Source: Ianthella basta (lineage: Eukaryota > Porifera > Demospongiae > Verongiida > Ianthellidae). From it: a stretch of DNA of 64,000 nucleotides. The translations under genes and the position numbers were made by a program. Location of the stretch: positions 4,646,085-4,710,084 of the forward strand of contig OZ025880.1 of assembly GCA_964019415.1 (NCBI GenBank), given 5' to 3'. Of this stretch, positions 1-11,538 are shown in pieces. How positions within the stretch are numbered: the first letter of the stretch is position 1; each line of letters begins with the position of its first letter. The notes below the pieces were generated by a model that worked only from the letters and a program-made list of their open reading frames with translations, was not told the DNA's origin and ran no database searches.

Positions 1-154
1 TTTTGTTTATAATTATGCATGACATATTACTAACCTGCTTGCAAATATGTTTTACTGTACTTTACTGTATATTTTTTTTCAAGGCAGTGCGCATGTGTGC
101 CTTATGCACTATTAATAATTGCAATTATATTTATAGTAACATGGAAACCATATA

Positions 155-173
155 GGGGCGCCTTCGGCGCCCC
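155..173. repeat. Perfect GC hairpin, GGGGCGCC/GGCGCCCC
   Basis: Two 8-base arms, GGGGCGCC and GGCGCCCC, are separated by TTC. The same arms recur at 9833-9851 and 11557-11574. The flanks of the 9833 copy match this copy in inverted orientation (TTTTGGGG on one side, CCCCTATAT on the other). It stands out because the surroundings are A+T-rich. Confidence 0.8.
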
Positions 174-1524
174 AAAATGGCAGTGGCATGATTGCTACAA
201 TAGACTGGAAGAGAACATTGATGTGCCCACTACTGAACTCTTGTGCAACACACTCGTGCACACAATCAATGTGCATCCACAGCATATTTGCATATGGACA
301 GTATATACCGGTACTGCATGTGACACAGACGTGCCTATCAGTATACTACATCAGTGTACATACACACACACAGGTACATGTGCCATGTGTAGCAGCCTAC
401 TACCTATGCAGTCACAATTAATTGCAATCCCATGAAAATGCGTGTAAACCATAGTCAGCAGCTAGGACCATTTTAATACATAGGTTAGACTGAGAACCGT
501 GGTCCACAGGATTTAGAAAACCACAGAAGCAATTATTACTATATACATGCTAGCAGGCTTAGCGAAAGGGTATCTTAATCAGTTCCAAATTAAGCTATTC
601 AAATCTTAGTGACACATTATGTGCACAATTAATTATCATCTCAAGACCTTCTAATTCCCCTGGTGCTGGATCAGACTAGTAAATCAATGAAAACTCATAA
701 TTATTTGTATAAATAGAAGAGGGTGCTCAAGACAGAGCTGTATTTTTTGATAACTAGCAAAAGCCTTTAAATATAGATACTATGTAACTGCTATGGTGAA
801 TTGTACACCAGTTATACTCACCAGCAAAGTGAACCCCTTGTTGGGCAGGAGCCGTTCACAGAATCCAGATATCTAGTTCTATCATTACAATAGGTTGTCA
901 GGGAAGTAAGGATTTATAATTTGAATATTGTAGTTCACACGCAAGCAGCATTAAAATGTTACTATAAGAAACACACATATGCAATGTCATTAACACTAGG
1001 GCAGATTTAAGTAATAATCACTCCTCACTTGAACTACCATGTCAGTATGATGAATCATGTGTATGTGTGTCATGATAGAAATGACCAATGTCTACATCTC
1101 AAGGGGACCACTACTGGTAGCTTAGCGGAGTCTTTCCTTATACTCGGGTGCCCCACACATACACTCAAGTTCCTATTGGCCACACTGCCTGGGACATTGT
1201 TATGTAGTCACTGTTGTAGTCACATGCCATTGTCCAGTGTATCTGAATATACAACAACCCCCATTAACCCCTTAATGGGCCATGATGATAATGTTCATTC
1301 TCTAGCTCCTCTTAACCATTCAACAAGAAAGCTGATTAATTTTTAATGCAGTGGTACGCACAGAAAGAAGTGGATGTGGACTGACTTGCCTACCTCCAAT
1401 ATGCATGCTTCATCATGTACCGTTGGGAATACAATTTCCATTATATCTTCTGATGATTCAACATTGACCTAATTGTAAATATTACTATGTGTCCTGCAGT
1501 TCTGTTTTGTTCAGGTGTCGATGT

Positions 1525-1525
<1 letters not shown>

Positions 1526-1561
<36 letters not shown>
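1526..1561. repeat. (GT)n microsatellite
   Basis: Perfect GT run. It sits at the same place in the duplicated intergenic unit as the arrays at 15270-15511, 44130-44232, 56525-56636 and 57445-57530. It is followed by the same downstream sequence (TAGCTTGTGTACTA...). Confidence 0.95.
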
Positions 1562-1563
<2 letters not shown>

Positions 1564-1670
1564 CTTGTGTACTAAGTCAATGTCTTGTGAAGGAGTTGCC
1601 TAAAGAGTATTATATAATGAATGATAGTCAACGCCCATTGACTTATTGTTGCGCCATGAATGTGACAGCA

Positions 1671-1768
1671 CAGTGCACTAGGGTTCACATTCAGTACAGA
1701 GACCTTTCTTTGTGCACACTAACAATGGGTGTTTGTGCATATGTCTTTCATATACATCATGTGTGAAT
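1671..1768. repeat. Dispersed ~100-bp module downstream of (GT)n arrays
   Basis: The module contains CACTAGGGTTCACATTCAGT, then CAGAGACCTTTCTTTGTGCA, then a stretch ending ATGTGTGAATAGAG. Further copies lie at about 2880-2990, 15626-15725, 16900-17010, 44340-44450, 56705-56815 and 57645-57740, with a partial copy at 17760-17820. Most follow a (GT)n array. It is part of the duplicated intergenic unit, and some copies (2880, 16900) look like extra internal duplications. No function is evident. Confidence 0.85.
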
Positions 1769-1780
1769 AGAGTATTGTAT

Positions 1781-1909
1781 CAAAGGACAGTTTGTAGCAG
1801 TTGGTCCACTGCTGAGGTTTGGTTGACAGATTAATCACTGGGAATATTACACCAACCAGCCTCCTACACCAATGGTGTCTCAGGAGGCTGGGGGGCTAGA
1901 GTATTGTAT
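1781..1909. mobile_element. Short insertion with 13-bp target-site duplication (SINE-like)
   Basis: The 13 bases TAGAGTATTGTAT occur at 1768-1780 and again at 1897-1909, flanking about 116 bp. The paralogous flank at 15715-15740 reads through without this insert, so it shows the empty site. The insert carries a small inverted repeat (CAGCCTCCT / AGGAGGCTG at about 1858-1890). A 13-bp duplication suits a retroposed SINE or a small DNA element. I do not recognise the family. Confidence 0.6.
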
Positions 1910-2298
1910 GTTTTACATTAGAGAGCTAGAGACATGCTCTTTGACTTTATTACTTTTCTTACGTTATGTTCACAGGTTTCATGGCTAGTTTAGAATTGCT
2001 ATGAACATTAGGTCGTAAGGACTCACTGCATGTGGAGCATGTCGAGGACTCGTATGTTAGGCGCTGCTACATACTTTGACCACAAAACATCATATTTCAT
2101 CCTCTGAAGAAGTGAATGGTGAGGCACAATGCATCAACCTAGCTAAATCTGCGGTGAAGCTGAATAATTAGATCCCACCCAATGTTCATCATAGATGAGA
2201 TTGGATGTGTGAGAATGTCCATCATTGGTGAGCCATGCAAGCCCATGAGTACCCACTCTGCCCAAGGGGCCATGTGATAGTGGAGATAACAATACAAT

Positions 2299-2394
2299 GG
2301 TGTGTATGTTTGTGTGTGTGTTTGTGCTTGAGTGGATGTGGGAGTACGTGTGTGTGTGTGTTTGCACGTGTCTTTGTGTGTTTGTATGAGTGTG
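2299..2394. repeat. Imperfect GT-rich microsatellite
   Basis: Interrupted TG/TTTG repeat, the counterpart of the longer array at 16121-16412 in the next duplication unit. Confidence 0.85.
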
Positions 2395-3309
2395 TACTAT
2401 ATATACAGTGTGCCAATGTCCTGCATTTATTGCCTAATATTAATGTCCGAAGCATTTACTGCCTAATGATCAAATTGACAGAACAATAGTACATGCATTG
2501 GCTTATTGTTGTACTTGACCAAACTTTACTAGACAAGACTTGAATGATAATTGCTAAATGTTTCAACAAACATGCAGTTATATCTTCAGCAGTTGGAGGT
2601 ACAAAAAGAATGTGACATGCTTGATATAAGTACATAAGCTACAATTATAATTAGTAAAAATAATAAACCAACACTAGATTTATAGGTTTGAGTGTTAGCA
2701 GGTGACATGACAGGTGATGAAAAAAATTAATACAATGGGTAGGAATCTGTAGAGGCATGCAGGGTCCAGTGGAGGTGTATAACAATACAATATTGAATGA
2801 TGTAATCCGGGCCGGGGCATTACACCATCATTGTATTTAACTTCTTGTTCTACTGTATATACGTGCCTGAATGAGATAGCACAATGCACTAGGGTTCACA
2901 TTCAGTACAGAGACCTTTCTTTGTGCACACTAACAATGGATGTTTGTGCGTCTGTCTTTCAGATCTATACATCAACTGTGAATAGAGTAATCAGGGCTAC
3001 ATACAGTTTAACTACTATAGAACAAGGGCACACTCAATTTGTATGTGTCTATTGATATGTTAATAATTCTGTTGCCACAAACATACAAAATACACCAATG
3101 ACAGGGACAAACTTAAATCTGCTGCAATGGACAGGAGCAGGATAGTGCTGTGTTCACTGCTGCTCTCTTGTGCAACACACATGCACATGCTTGCAGTAAG
3201 TGGGAATACACAACATGTGCATTTCAGAGGAATGGTGTATATTGCCATAAAATTAAAACAAGATCATTAAGTACTTGTGAACAGTAACAAAATCAGATAA
3301 ATTGGTAAA

Positions 3310-3860
3310 TGTGTGGACTTGCATATAGCACAGATAACCTCTCAGAACACCAGTGAACACACCTTATAAACAGGCAAATAGATCATGAGCAATGACAATA
3401 AAAAAATCATTCAACAACCGATTCCAGGATGTTTCAATGCATACAAATGTTTGTACACAGCTGATGAAGGCCTACATGGCCAAAACATCCTGCTGTCAGT
3501 TGTTGATTGATTTTTGCTAAGTCTTTGCTCACAATCTGTTCACCTGTATTGACCAACAAAGCAATGAGCCACAGTGTGGACTTGCATATAACGCAGATTA
3601 TATATCACACTTCTCAGAGCATCAGTGAACACACCTTCTATACAGGCAAATAGATCATGAGCAAAGACATAGCAAAAATCAATCAACAACTGTTTGCAGA
3701 ATGTTTTGAGCATACAAATATAATGTTTTGTACACAACCAACGAAGGCCTACGTGGCCAAAACATCCTGTAGGCTTTTGTTAATTTTGGATACATCTTGG
3801 CTCACGATCTGTTCGCCTGCATTGAACAATGAAGCAATGAGCCACAATGATATCAGCACA
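3310..3860 (+). repeat. Two tandem ~270-bp repeats with hammerhead-like motif
   Basis: Two diverged direct copies run from about 3310 to 3575 and from about 3575 to 3860. A third lies at about 17285-17570, and a shorter inverted relative at about 41440-41560. Each copy carries AATCAATCAACAACTG-type sequence, then TTGTACACAG, then a CTGATGA-like core. In the first copy this core is at 3461-3486: CTGATGA, a GGCC/GGCC stem, then AAAAC. It then carries CATCCTG and TTGTTGATTGATTTTTG, the complement of the left side. This resembles the hammerhead-bearing terminal repeats of Penelope-like retroelements, in degraded form. No coding part is seen. Confidence 0.5.
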
Positions 3861-4089
3861 CCTTCCGTTTCAGCTCCATTCAGGTATGTTATGGTTGTTA
3901 CTCAAATGTATCAATCAGTTGGTAAGGGATTCATCTCTTGTGCACATTCAATTATATTAAGGCACGAAGTTTCTAAAAACTGCATTCATTTTGCCTAAAT
4001 TCATAATTTGAAACATACAGTAATTCATTTAAATACAGCCTGAGTCAACAACAAAGCAGATTCCTAGTGATTTGCCTGAGGCAAGAGCA

Positions 4090-7000
4090 ATGATGATCGG
4101 TGTTTTGGCTGGTTGTCTGCTACTCAGCTTGACTCCACATGTGATCAGCCAAGGTGAGCACTCCCCTGCTGGCAGGTCTCAGCTCTACTGGGTGGCAGCA
4201 AACAGTACACAGTGTGGCAACTTGAGCAACAGCAGCAACTGTGGCACACTGGGTGAATACCAAAGGAAAGGTGCGAACTTCTCTCTTTCTGACACCACCT
4301 GGATATTCCTACATGGTGAGCACAATGCACTGACAGTTTGGAGACTAGAAATTATGCAAGCACGAAATGTGACACTCTGAGGAGAAGAGAAGTGTGCCAT
4401 GGGAATTGAGGAATGTGTTTTAGTGATAACATGGAATGACATTTTCATATTCAAGACCATAACACATGAAAGTTATGTTTTTGAGATCTCTGTAAGCAAA
4501 TCAAGTCACATTACACTAAAAAACTTGAAGATAGTTGCTGATCAGGCAAAGTTTGCTACGATGCTGGAATTCAGCATTCTTGTGAATGAATCAAGTCATG
4601 TCACTCTTGAGCATTTAGAGGCTGCTACAAATCTTGCTACAATCAAAGTGGAACAAACAATTTTTGTGTTTGTGCTGTTGACTGCCAAAATGCCAAACTA
4701 TACATCACAAAACCAACTGGAAATTACACAATAAGGGAAAGCATCCTTTCATCAGCAGTTGTAGAAGTAAATCCCACTGTGACAGCTTGTTCTCACACAA
4801 CAGCAGAGAATTGCACTTTCAGTTTAGACATCAAAGAATGCAACCTTCAGGCTAACGGTGGTGTTAACTTCACAAATAGTAAGGAAAAAACAATGCAGAG
4901 GGTCAGGGAAATCAATTATAACTCCATCAGGCTCTCCATTGCCAACAGTACTATTTCCACCAGCTGGCTGAGTATCCATGACTACCCTATACAGTTCTGC
5001 ATTGTACAATTTAGCAATGTTACGTTTAACAGAAGTGGAGTCAATTTTATGATGCCATTACATTTCAATACACAGAATGCAACTTATCCTACTGCTGGCG
5101 ACAGATCATTGGGAGCACATGTACTTATAGATGGCTGCAAATTCCTGAGGACTTTAGGAGGGATAACTATAACTCTCCACCATTTTGGAAAAGCAAGAGC
5201 ACCAGTTACTCCCAGGGCTTACACCCATAAAACTAGCTCGAAACAAGCAGCAACGAAGCATCCTGAAATTGTTATCACCCACACACATTTTATAGATTGC
5301 ATAATTTCATCTACCGACCAAACTAGTACAGTCGATGTAAAGATCATTGGCAATACGCATACCGTTCATCCAATTGAAAACAACCGTGGGATGCTATTGA
5401 CTATTCAAAACTGTACATTCAAAAGAGCTGTGGCTATTTGGCAGGAATCGGATTGGAGCCACCATGAATACACTACCTTTGCAGCCATTGCTCTAACAGA
5501 CTTACAAGGGTACAGAGCCGCCATGGCTGGGGGCAACTACATAGAGTCAAATGAAGGATATGGGCTCATGTTGTACAAGAGTCAGGTACAGTTCCACGGG
5601 TTCAATCAAATCCACAAGAATGGAAATCTTCATAGAGGAATTAGGTGTGGGGGAATCTACATGACTTCTGACTCACAGTTGCTACTGACACCTGGTACAG
5701 TCTTGAATGTGATTGAAAACGTTGGTAGTCCATATGGTGGAGGCATTTATATCTCTCCGTATCAATTGACTGCATTTGTTGATTGCTATGTGGAGCGGCA
5801 CAACTGTCCCGGATGGTGTTTCTTTCAGTTCATCAACAGTGATGGGCAGAGTGTGAATGCAAGTGAACTAGCAGAACACAATGCAACAGTTTTGATGTCT
5901 AACAACATAGCGTCTCATGGTGGTAGAAACATTTTCAATGGTCACTTTCAGAACTGCTCTCTACAAACTGCTGATGTGAATGATACTCTACCAGCAAGCA
6001 GACAACTAATTCTTGACGTCTTCCATCAATACCCACCCATGGATGAAGAACCAATACCCTCCTACCCCTATGTCATCTGCCTCTGCATTGATGGTGAGTT
6101 CAACTGCATCAGAAAGCACACATTAGTAGTAGACACTTACCCTGTACAAAATTTCATCATATCTGTCCAAGTCATGGGAGACTGGCAGCAAGTTTTGTCA
6201 GTGATGTTGAAGATTGATGGCAATTTTGCAATCAATACCTACCAATTAAATGAAAAGAACTGCACTGACACTTACAATTTGGAACATCCCACACCAGGTA
6301 GCTTTCATTACTTCCAACTCCAGACATATCTTGTTGCTGATGTAATTGTGGATACTTCCAAGTATCATGGTGTACTAAATAGAGATCTATTGATAAAGGT
6401 CTTCAATAGTTGCTCCCCAGGGTTGGTCTACAGGGAACATGAATGTACATGCAAAGCATTTCTGAAGGATCACATGTTCACTTGCACACAAAGAACCACC
6501 ACAGCTACATACGGAGCAGACCAGACACATAACTGGATTGGGAAGAAAGGGAACAATGTTTTTCTTAGCCCTAACTGTCCATCCTTTTACTGTAACTTTG
6601 CTGTTCTGCAAAGTGGACTGACATTGGATGAAAGCACACAGAATCAGCAATGTATACGAGGCAATAACCGTCAAGGCATGCTCTGCAGTGAATGTCCATC
6701 AGGATACAGTTCAGTGTTCGGATCTTACAAATGTAAAGAGTGCTCCAGTGTGTGGTTGCTCCAGTTACCTCTGCATGCGTTGGGAGGGATCATAATCGTG
6801 GCTGGTTTGTTTCTCCTCAACTTAACTCTCCTCCAAGGAACCATCATAGGTGTGGTGCTATACACCAACATCATGGGAATCATGGGAGATTCCCTCCAAG
6901 AACATGCCTGGGGTCCACTGCTCTGTCTCCTGTCAGTCCTCAACTTGCAATCTGATGCCAGAGTATGTCTTTATGATGGCATGGATGAGTTCTGGAAGGC

Positions 7001-8147
7001 TCTACTGCAGTTTGCCTTCCCCTTCTACCTCTTCACCTTGCTCATACTCATCATCATTGTCACTCACAAGTGTGGCTACAGGATGTTCAGAAAGGCTCGC
7101 TTCATAGCCAGGAGAGCTGTACCAGTACTGGCCACCATCATGGTACTCACATACACCTCTCTTGTCAATGCTGTCATTGCTCCACTGAGGTATACTACAC
7201 TTTACGATGTAGACACTGCACAAGGTGAAACAGTTTGGCTGTATCAACCATCCTTGTCCTTCTTTGGTGGCCAACACCTTGTCATTGGCATCCTGTCCAT
7301 TGCAGTGACTGTGCTCTACCTGATTCCCTTCACATTCACAATGCTCTTTGGAGATCTGATGAGAAGGTACTTCCACAAGTTGTGGTTCAGCCACTTCATG
7401 GATGTCCTCCACGGAGGGTTCATATGGCCTCTTGGCTTTTGGATTGGTTTGAGGCTGCTAGTACGAGTCGTCCTTGTGGTCACCCACATATTCACTAGTG
7501 CAAATGTTGCTGCATATTGCACTCTTGTTACAACCGAGACACTGCTGGTTGTGCAGATGCTGGTTAAGCCATTTAGAGATCCAGATCAGTTCAGGAATAC
7601 TATCGAAGTAAGGGAACCTCTGTCTTTTGGGAGCAAGTGCAAGATACAGGTACAGAAATTTCTAAATTCCTATCACGCTCCATTGCTTGACTCACTGTAC
7701 TTGTTCAACATCGTTGTTGCAATGGCAACAGCCATCTTTGGCTCCATTCCAAGAACCAATCATGAGCTTCAGCAGCAATTTTCCACGGCAGGAATCAATA
7801 TTCTAATTATACTAGCACTTGCACAGTTTGCAGTCATCCTTGTCTACCATGCCTACAACTTCTTCCCTGCACCAGAGAAAGCTTGTAGCTGTGCCCAGTC
7901 ATGTTGGTCAACCATATGTGCCATCCCCAGCATGCTAAAGGACACTCAGTGCTGCCGGAGGAGGCCCAGGCAGGAGGAGGAACCAAGAAGGAGCCCCATC
8001 CCAATACTGATCCTACGCCCACCAGAGGTTGATGAAATCTATGAAAGTGAATCAGAGAGCAGTTCAAATACTGCACAACCTCCTCCAGAACAGGTCGAGG
8101 TGAGAGAGAGCTCTTTGCAAGAACCACTGCTGACACATGGCAGTTAA
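4090..8147 (+). pseudogene. Receptor-like multi-pass membrane protein, copy 1, broken by a stop and a frameshift
   Basis: The start is the ATG at 4090 (MMIGVLAGCLLLSL...), which begins a signal peptide aligned with the other copies. The frame is interrupted by TGA at 4378-4380, where the paralogs have CGA, and by a net 4-base deletion near 4650-4662. After that the frame shifts and stays open from about 4665 to the TAA at 8145-8147. The rest is complete: a variable Asn-glycosylation-rich ectodomain, two GGGIY-type motifs of beta-helix style near 5650-5760, a Cys cluster (CTCKAFL...MFTC), the CSECPSGYSSVFGSYKCKEC-type module near 6682, 8-9 membrane segments (about 6755-7860), and a tail ending EPLLTHGS. 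Two breaks in about 4 kb with an otherwise clean frame mean a young pseudogene, or assembly errors. I cannot tell which. Confidence 0.8.
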
Positions 8148-9690
8148 TAAACGGGTGAACGATTCTCTTCATTTTGCGATTATTGCAGCATCCACATACT
8201 GTATACTTCCCTATCAGAATTTGAATACGCATATAACCTCAGTGCACATTACTGCAATTACTACATGATGTGATTAAAAATAGTCAAAATTTCTCCATGG
8301 TAGGCATAAAATATGATTTCATTATAGTAGTGAATTTGAAAACAGTACTTAAATTTTGTTCACACACTTGTATTTCTCAACACCTCAGTTATATCGCAAG
8401 CTCAGAGCTCACTTTATTGTGTTACATGAATCATTGGTCAATGCAAGCTGATGATGTTGTAGAGGCTCATAGTTGAGTTAATAATCTACTGGTAACAGAT
8501 TCTGAGCAGGATAAAATTTTTAATGATTAATCCAATGCAGGGCATTTTGACCCAGATGTCTTTGTTAACTGCATATAGTAAGTATTCTACTTACATTGTC
8601 AAGTGTCATTATAAGCTATCATCTCAAGACCTTGTAATCCCTGTCAGTGCATTCTGGATCAGACTAGTAAATCAATACAAACTAATTTTTGTATGAATAG
8701 AAGAGGGTGCACAAGACACAGCAGTAGAACTTTATTATTTAATAGCTATAGCAAGGCTGCATGTTTAAATAAAGACACTATGTAACTGCTATTGTGAGTT
8801 GTACACCAGCGATGCTCACAAGCAAAGTGAACCCTTCGTGTCAACTTACTTAAACTGTTCTGCATTCCCATCCCTCATTGGGAGGGAGCACTCTGGATAT
8901 CTAGTTCAATCATTGCGATAGGATTTAAAAGGAAAGTAAGGGAAATTTGAATATTCTACTTCACATGCACGCAAGCAGCATTAAATTGTTACTATAATAA
9001 CACACATATACAATGTCATATAGGGCAGATGTAAGAGATGAGTCATCCTCACTTGAACTACTGTGTCAGTGTGATTAATCATGTGTATATATGTGTATCA
9101 TGATAGAAAGGACCAATCTCTACATCTCAAGGGGACCACTACTGGTAGCTTAGCAGAATCTTCCCCTACATTTGGGCACCCCACACGTACACGCTTTCAA
9201 GTCCCTGTTGAGCTCACTGCCCAGAATGCTGCAGTCATATGCCAGTTCTGTCATTCTGTCATAGCCAAATAAGGGATTTTGGATCGCTGTTTTCAAGCTC
9301 ACATAGTACTAGTGCCATCCAATGTAATCTAATGTACAACTTTTATTATTAACCCTAATTGGACCATACTACTGTAGATGACAGTGTTCATTCTTACACT
9401 CTGCTGCATCATTAACAAGAAAGCTGATTAATTTAGTATGCAGCGGTATCCACAAAATATAGTGGAAGTGGACTGACTTGCCTTCCCTTGGAATGCATAC
9501 TTCACCATACTGTCGGAAGTATGATTTCCATTATATCTTCTGATGATTCAGTATTGACCTAATTGTAGATGATTGGCGAAGTTAATATTATGTGTCCTGC
9601 ATTCCTGTTTCATTCAGGTGCCTATGTGGTGTGTGTGTGTGTGCGTGTGTGTATATGTGTGTGCATATGTGTGTGTGTGAAAAATGGCTG
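8148..9690. other. Duplicated 3' flank of copy 1
   Basis: No gene seen. The first 450 bases match the 3' flank of copy 2 (23526-24080). Bases 8600-9620 match 600-1520 at the left of the window. The stretch ends in a GT-rich run (about 9629-9680), which passes directly into a foreign GC-rich sequence beginning at about 9690. Confidence 0.6.
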
Positions 9691-9832
9691 ACTGGTGAAG
9701 TGTGGAGTGGCCTCGCTCCTCTTTAAGGGGCTACCGCCCCCTTTAGCGTTCCATCCTTAGAGGAAGTTGGCAGTCAGGGACCAAAGAGAAGTATCACCAG
9801 AAGATTTGGTCAGGTTAGAGTGTCTCCTTTTT

Positions 9833-9851
9833 GGGGCGCCAAAGGCGCCCC
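9833..9851. repeat. GC hairpin, second copy
   Basis: GGGGCGCC-AAA-GGCGCCCC. Its flanks match the reverse complement of the flanks of the copy at 155-173. Confidence 0.8.
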
Positions 9852-10514
9852 TATATTGTTTTCAGATTTAGGTCTTCGTATGGCTTCATGTTCGTATATA
9901 TATATATAGTATGGTGATTGCGCAACTATAGAGATTTAAGCATTAGCAGGTGGTCCTATATATGTGATATAGACCTGAAAAGAGGTCTGATATCACAATA
10001 TCAGAGCTCTGATTGCGCAAGAGGTCTGATATCAAGAAGGAATATAATGAAACCAGAGCCAAATGTGTGTACTGTCAGGCGAAGCAGCCTTACCATTTCA
10101 CTGTGGCCGTGACAATCAGTGCTGCGGAGGATCTTGACGCTCCAAGAAAAACGCGACCGCTAAAAATCGTCGCAGAAAGGTAAGTCGGTTAGACAAGATA
10201 CCAATACATGCGTAAAGGGACGTATTCTAGGAACCGAGCACTGAGTCCGGCTCTGTTGCGCGAAACTGTGGCGTGGAACATGCGCAGACACGGTCCGTTG
10301 AGCGACTTCTTCAGATGACGAAAACAAAGTCCAGCTAGATATGGTCGAAAGCTCTCAAAAAGTGATTAAAATTGCCCTCTCTAGTTCCGAGACCGCAGCG
10401 AAGTCGGTGTTCTGCCAGAAAAGAAGCGTTTTCAAGACTCTCCGTGCAGCACCCAGTCACGGGCACAACAAAAACTGCTGACTGTGCATTATTTTGAATT
10501 CGGTTCCCTGTAAT

Positions 10515-10750
10515 CTCATTGGTCAGCGTGCTGCCAAAAGGCGCGCAGTATTCTCATTGGTCAGCCCTGAAGCCTGTTGTGACGTCACGAAGCGTCTATC
10601 GAATGCAACGGTGCCGTAGCCCGTTCCCGGAAGGAGCAATGACGTAATGCAGGCGCTTATCGAATACAAATGGCGTCGTCTCCGGAGAGGTCTGGCCTCG
10701 ATATTGCTGAGAAGGTTCTTCCTGTTGCGCACTCACCATACTATATAAGA
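10515..10750 (+). promoter_or_regulatory. Promoter-like cluster in LINE leader: two CCAAT boxes, CRE sites, TATA
   Basis: The sequence shows two inverted CCAAT boxes in the same context (CTCATTGGTCAGC) with ATTGG at 10518 and 10556, a palindromic CRE (TGACGTCA, 10580-10587), a CRE-like TGACGTAA (10640-10647) and TATATAA (10743-10749). These are textbook RNA polymerase II promoter motifs in plausible order and spacing. The nearest downstream plus-strand frame is the LINE at 11859. It could be the internal promoter of the element or a captured host promoter. Activity is inferred. Confidence 0.4.
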
Positions 10751-10814
10751 CATATAGTACGGTAGGTCGGTCTATAGCCTCTATATAGGACCTCCCTACC
10801 GTACTATATGTATT
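10747..10814. repeat. Hairpin with ATAGTACGGTAGG arms
   Basis: Inverted repeat whose arms read ACATATAGTACGGTAGGTC and its near-complement ending CCTACCGTACTATATGT, around a TATA-rich loop. It immediately follows the TATA motif. Confidence 0.75.
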
Positions 10815-10831
10815 ACATATATATTTCTGTC

Positions 10832-11190
10832 ATTTTGCAAATGGCGGCGCTCACGTCGTTCTTTACAAAGCTTTAAATCCTCTCTAATGACGTTTCGCCG
10901 TGTTGAATCGAACGAAATGTGGTCACAAACATGTGTTAATAGAGTGATACTAATAAAAAGCCTAAGGAACGTCTCTTCTGCGAGATACAGCTCCAATTAT
11001 CACTGACGGACATTGTAAAATGGCCGCGCGCTCGACGCTTTCTGTTTGCTAGGCTCAAAACCATTCTCTTTAGATTTCGCCGTGTATCCAAAGAACTCAA
11101 AGTGTTTCTAGAACATGTTTAAGTAATATTATTGTGGTAGGAAGCTTACGTAACTGTTTTTCTGCGAGGTACAGCCCTAAATACAACAGA
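10832..11190 (+). repeat. Tandem ~175-bp diverged repeat, two units
   Basis: Unit 1 (about 10832-11000) and unit 2 (about 11013-11188) share, in order: CATTTTGCAAATGGCGGCGC against CATTGTAAAATGGCCGCGCG; a TTTCGCCGTGT motif; an ACATGT.TTAA stretch; and TTCTGCGAGRTACAGC at the end. Each unit opens with an AATGGC(G/C)GC motif like a YY1 site. Tandem 5' units with such motifs are known from LINE promoters, so this may be the 5' region of the downstream element. That link is inferred. Confidence 0.55.
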
Positions 11191-11538
11191 AGTCTAGTGA
11201 CCCGTAGGCCAATAATGGAGGACCAGCGAGTCATGACACATAATTAAAGCCATGATTCGCTCATATAGTCATCATAGGGTAGCCTTTTAGCCAGCACACT
11301 CCTCCTCCAGGCACAAAGTAACAATTGCTCATTCAGAATGTCATATAGATCAAAAAGCAGTAGGCAAACATTTGACAGTTTGGTAGGGATGCTTTCACTG
11401 GATATGACTGGCTGCTCTGGAGACTTGAAACTCTTGCAAACCCAACGGTCTAGTGTGTCTTGATGTATCTTTCAGGCCAACAACAATACTGTACCCCCAA
11501 CTATCGGATTTACTGAACGTACATGGGAAAATTGCTAG

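Larger units (their letters stand above)
1..3860. other. Upstream duplicated flank, no gene seen
   Basis: I see no supportable gene here. Much of the stretch is duplicated elsewhere. Bases about 180-600 resemble 18360-18780. Bases about 600-1520 resemble the 3' flank of receptor copy 1 at 8600-9620. Bases about 1570-2640 resemble 15510-16620. Bases 2650-3000 resemble 16680-17010. This makes it the intergenic part of one segmental-duplication unit: old 3' flank, (GT)n array, new 5' flank. The short open frames are GT/CA translations or lie in these repeats. Confidence 0.6.

Noticed and set aside
7002-7412. Antisense open frame of 123-155 codons conserved in all four receptor copies (22416-22787, 49605-50072, 61733-62143)
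   Set aside because: It is the reverse of the membrane-domain DNA, which is itself nearly identical between copies. No domain or independent conservation supports it.
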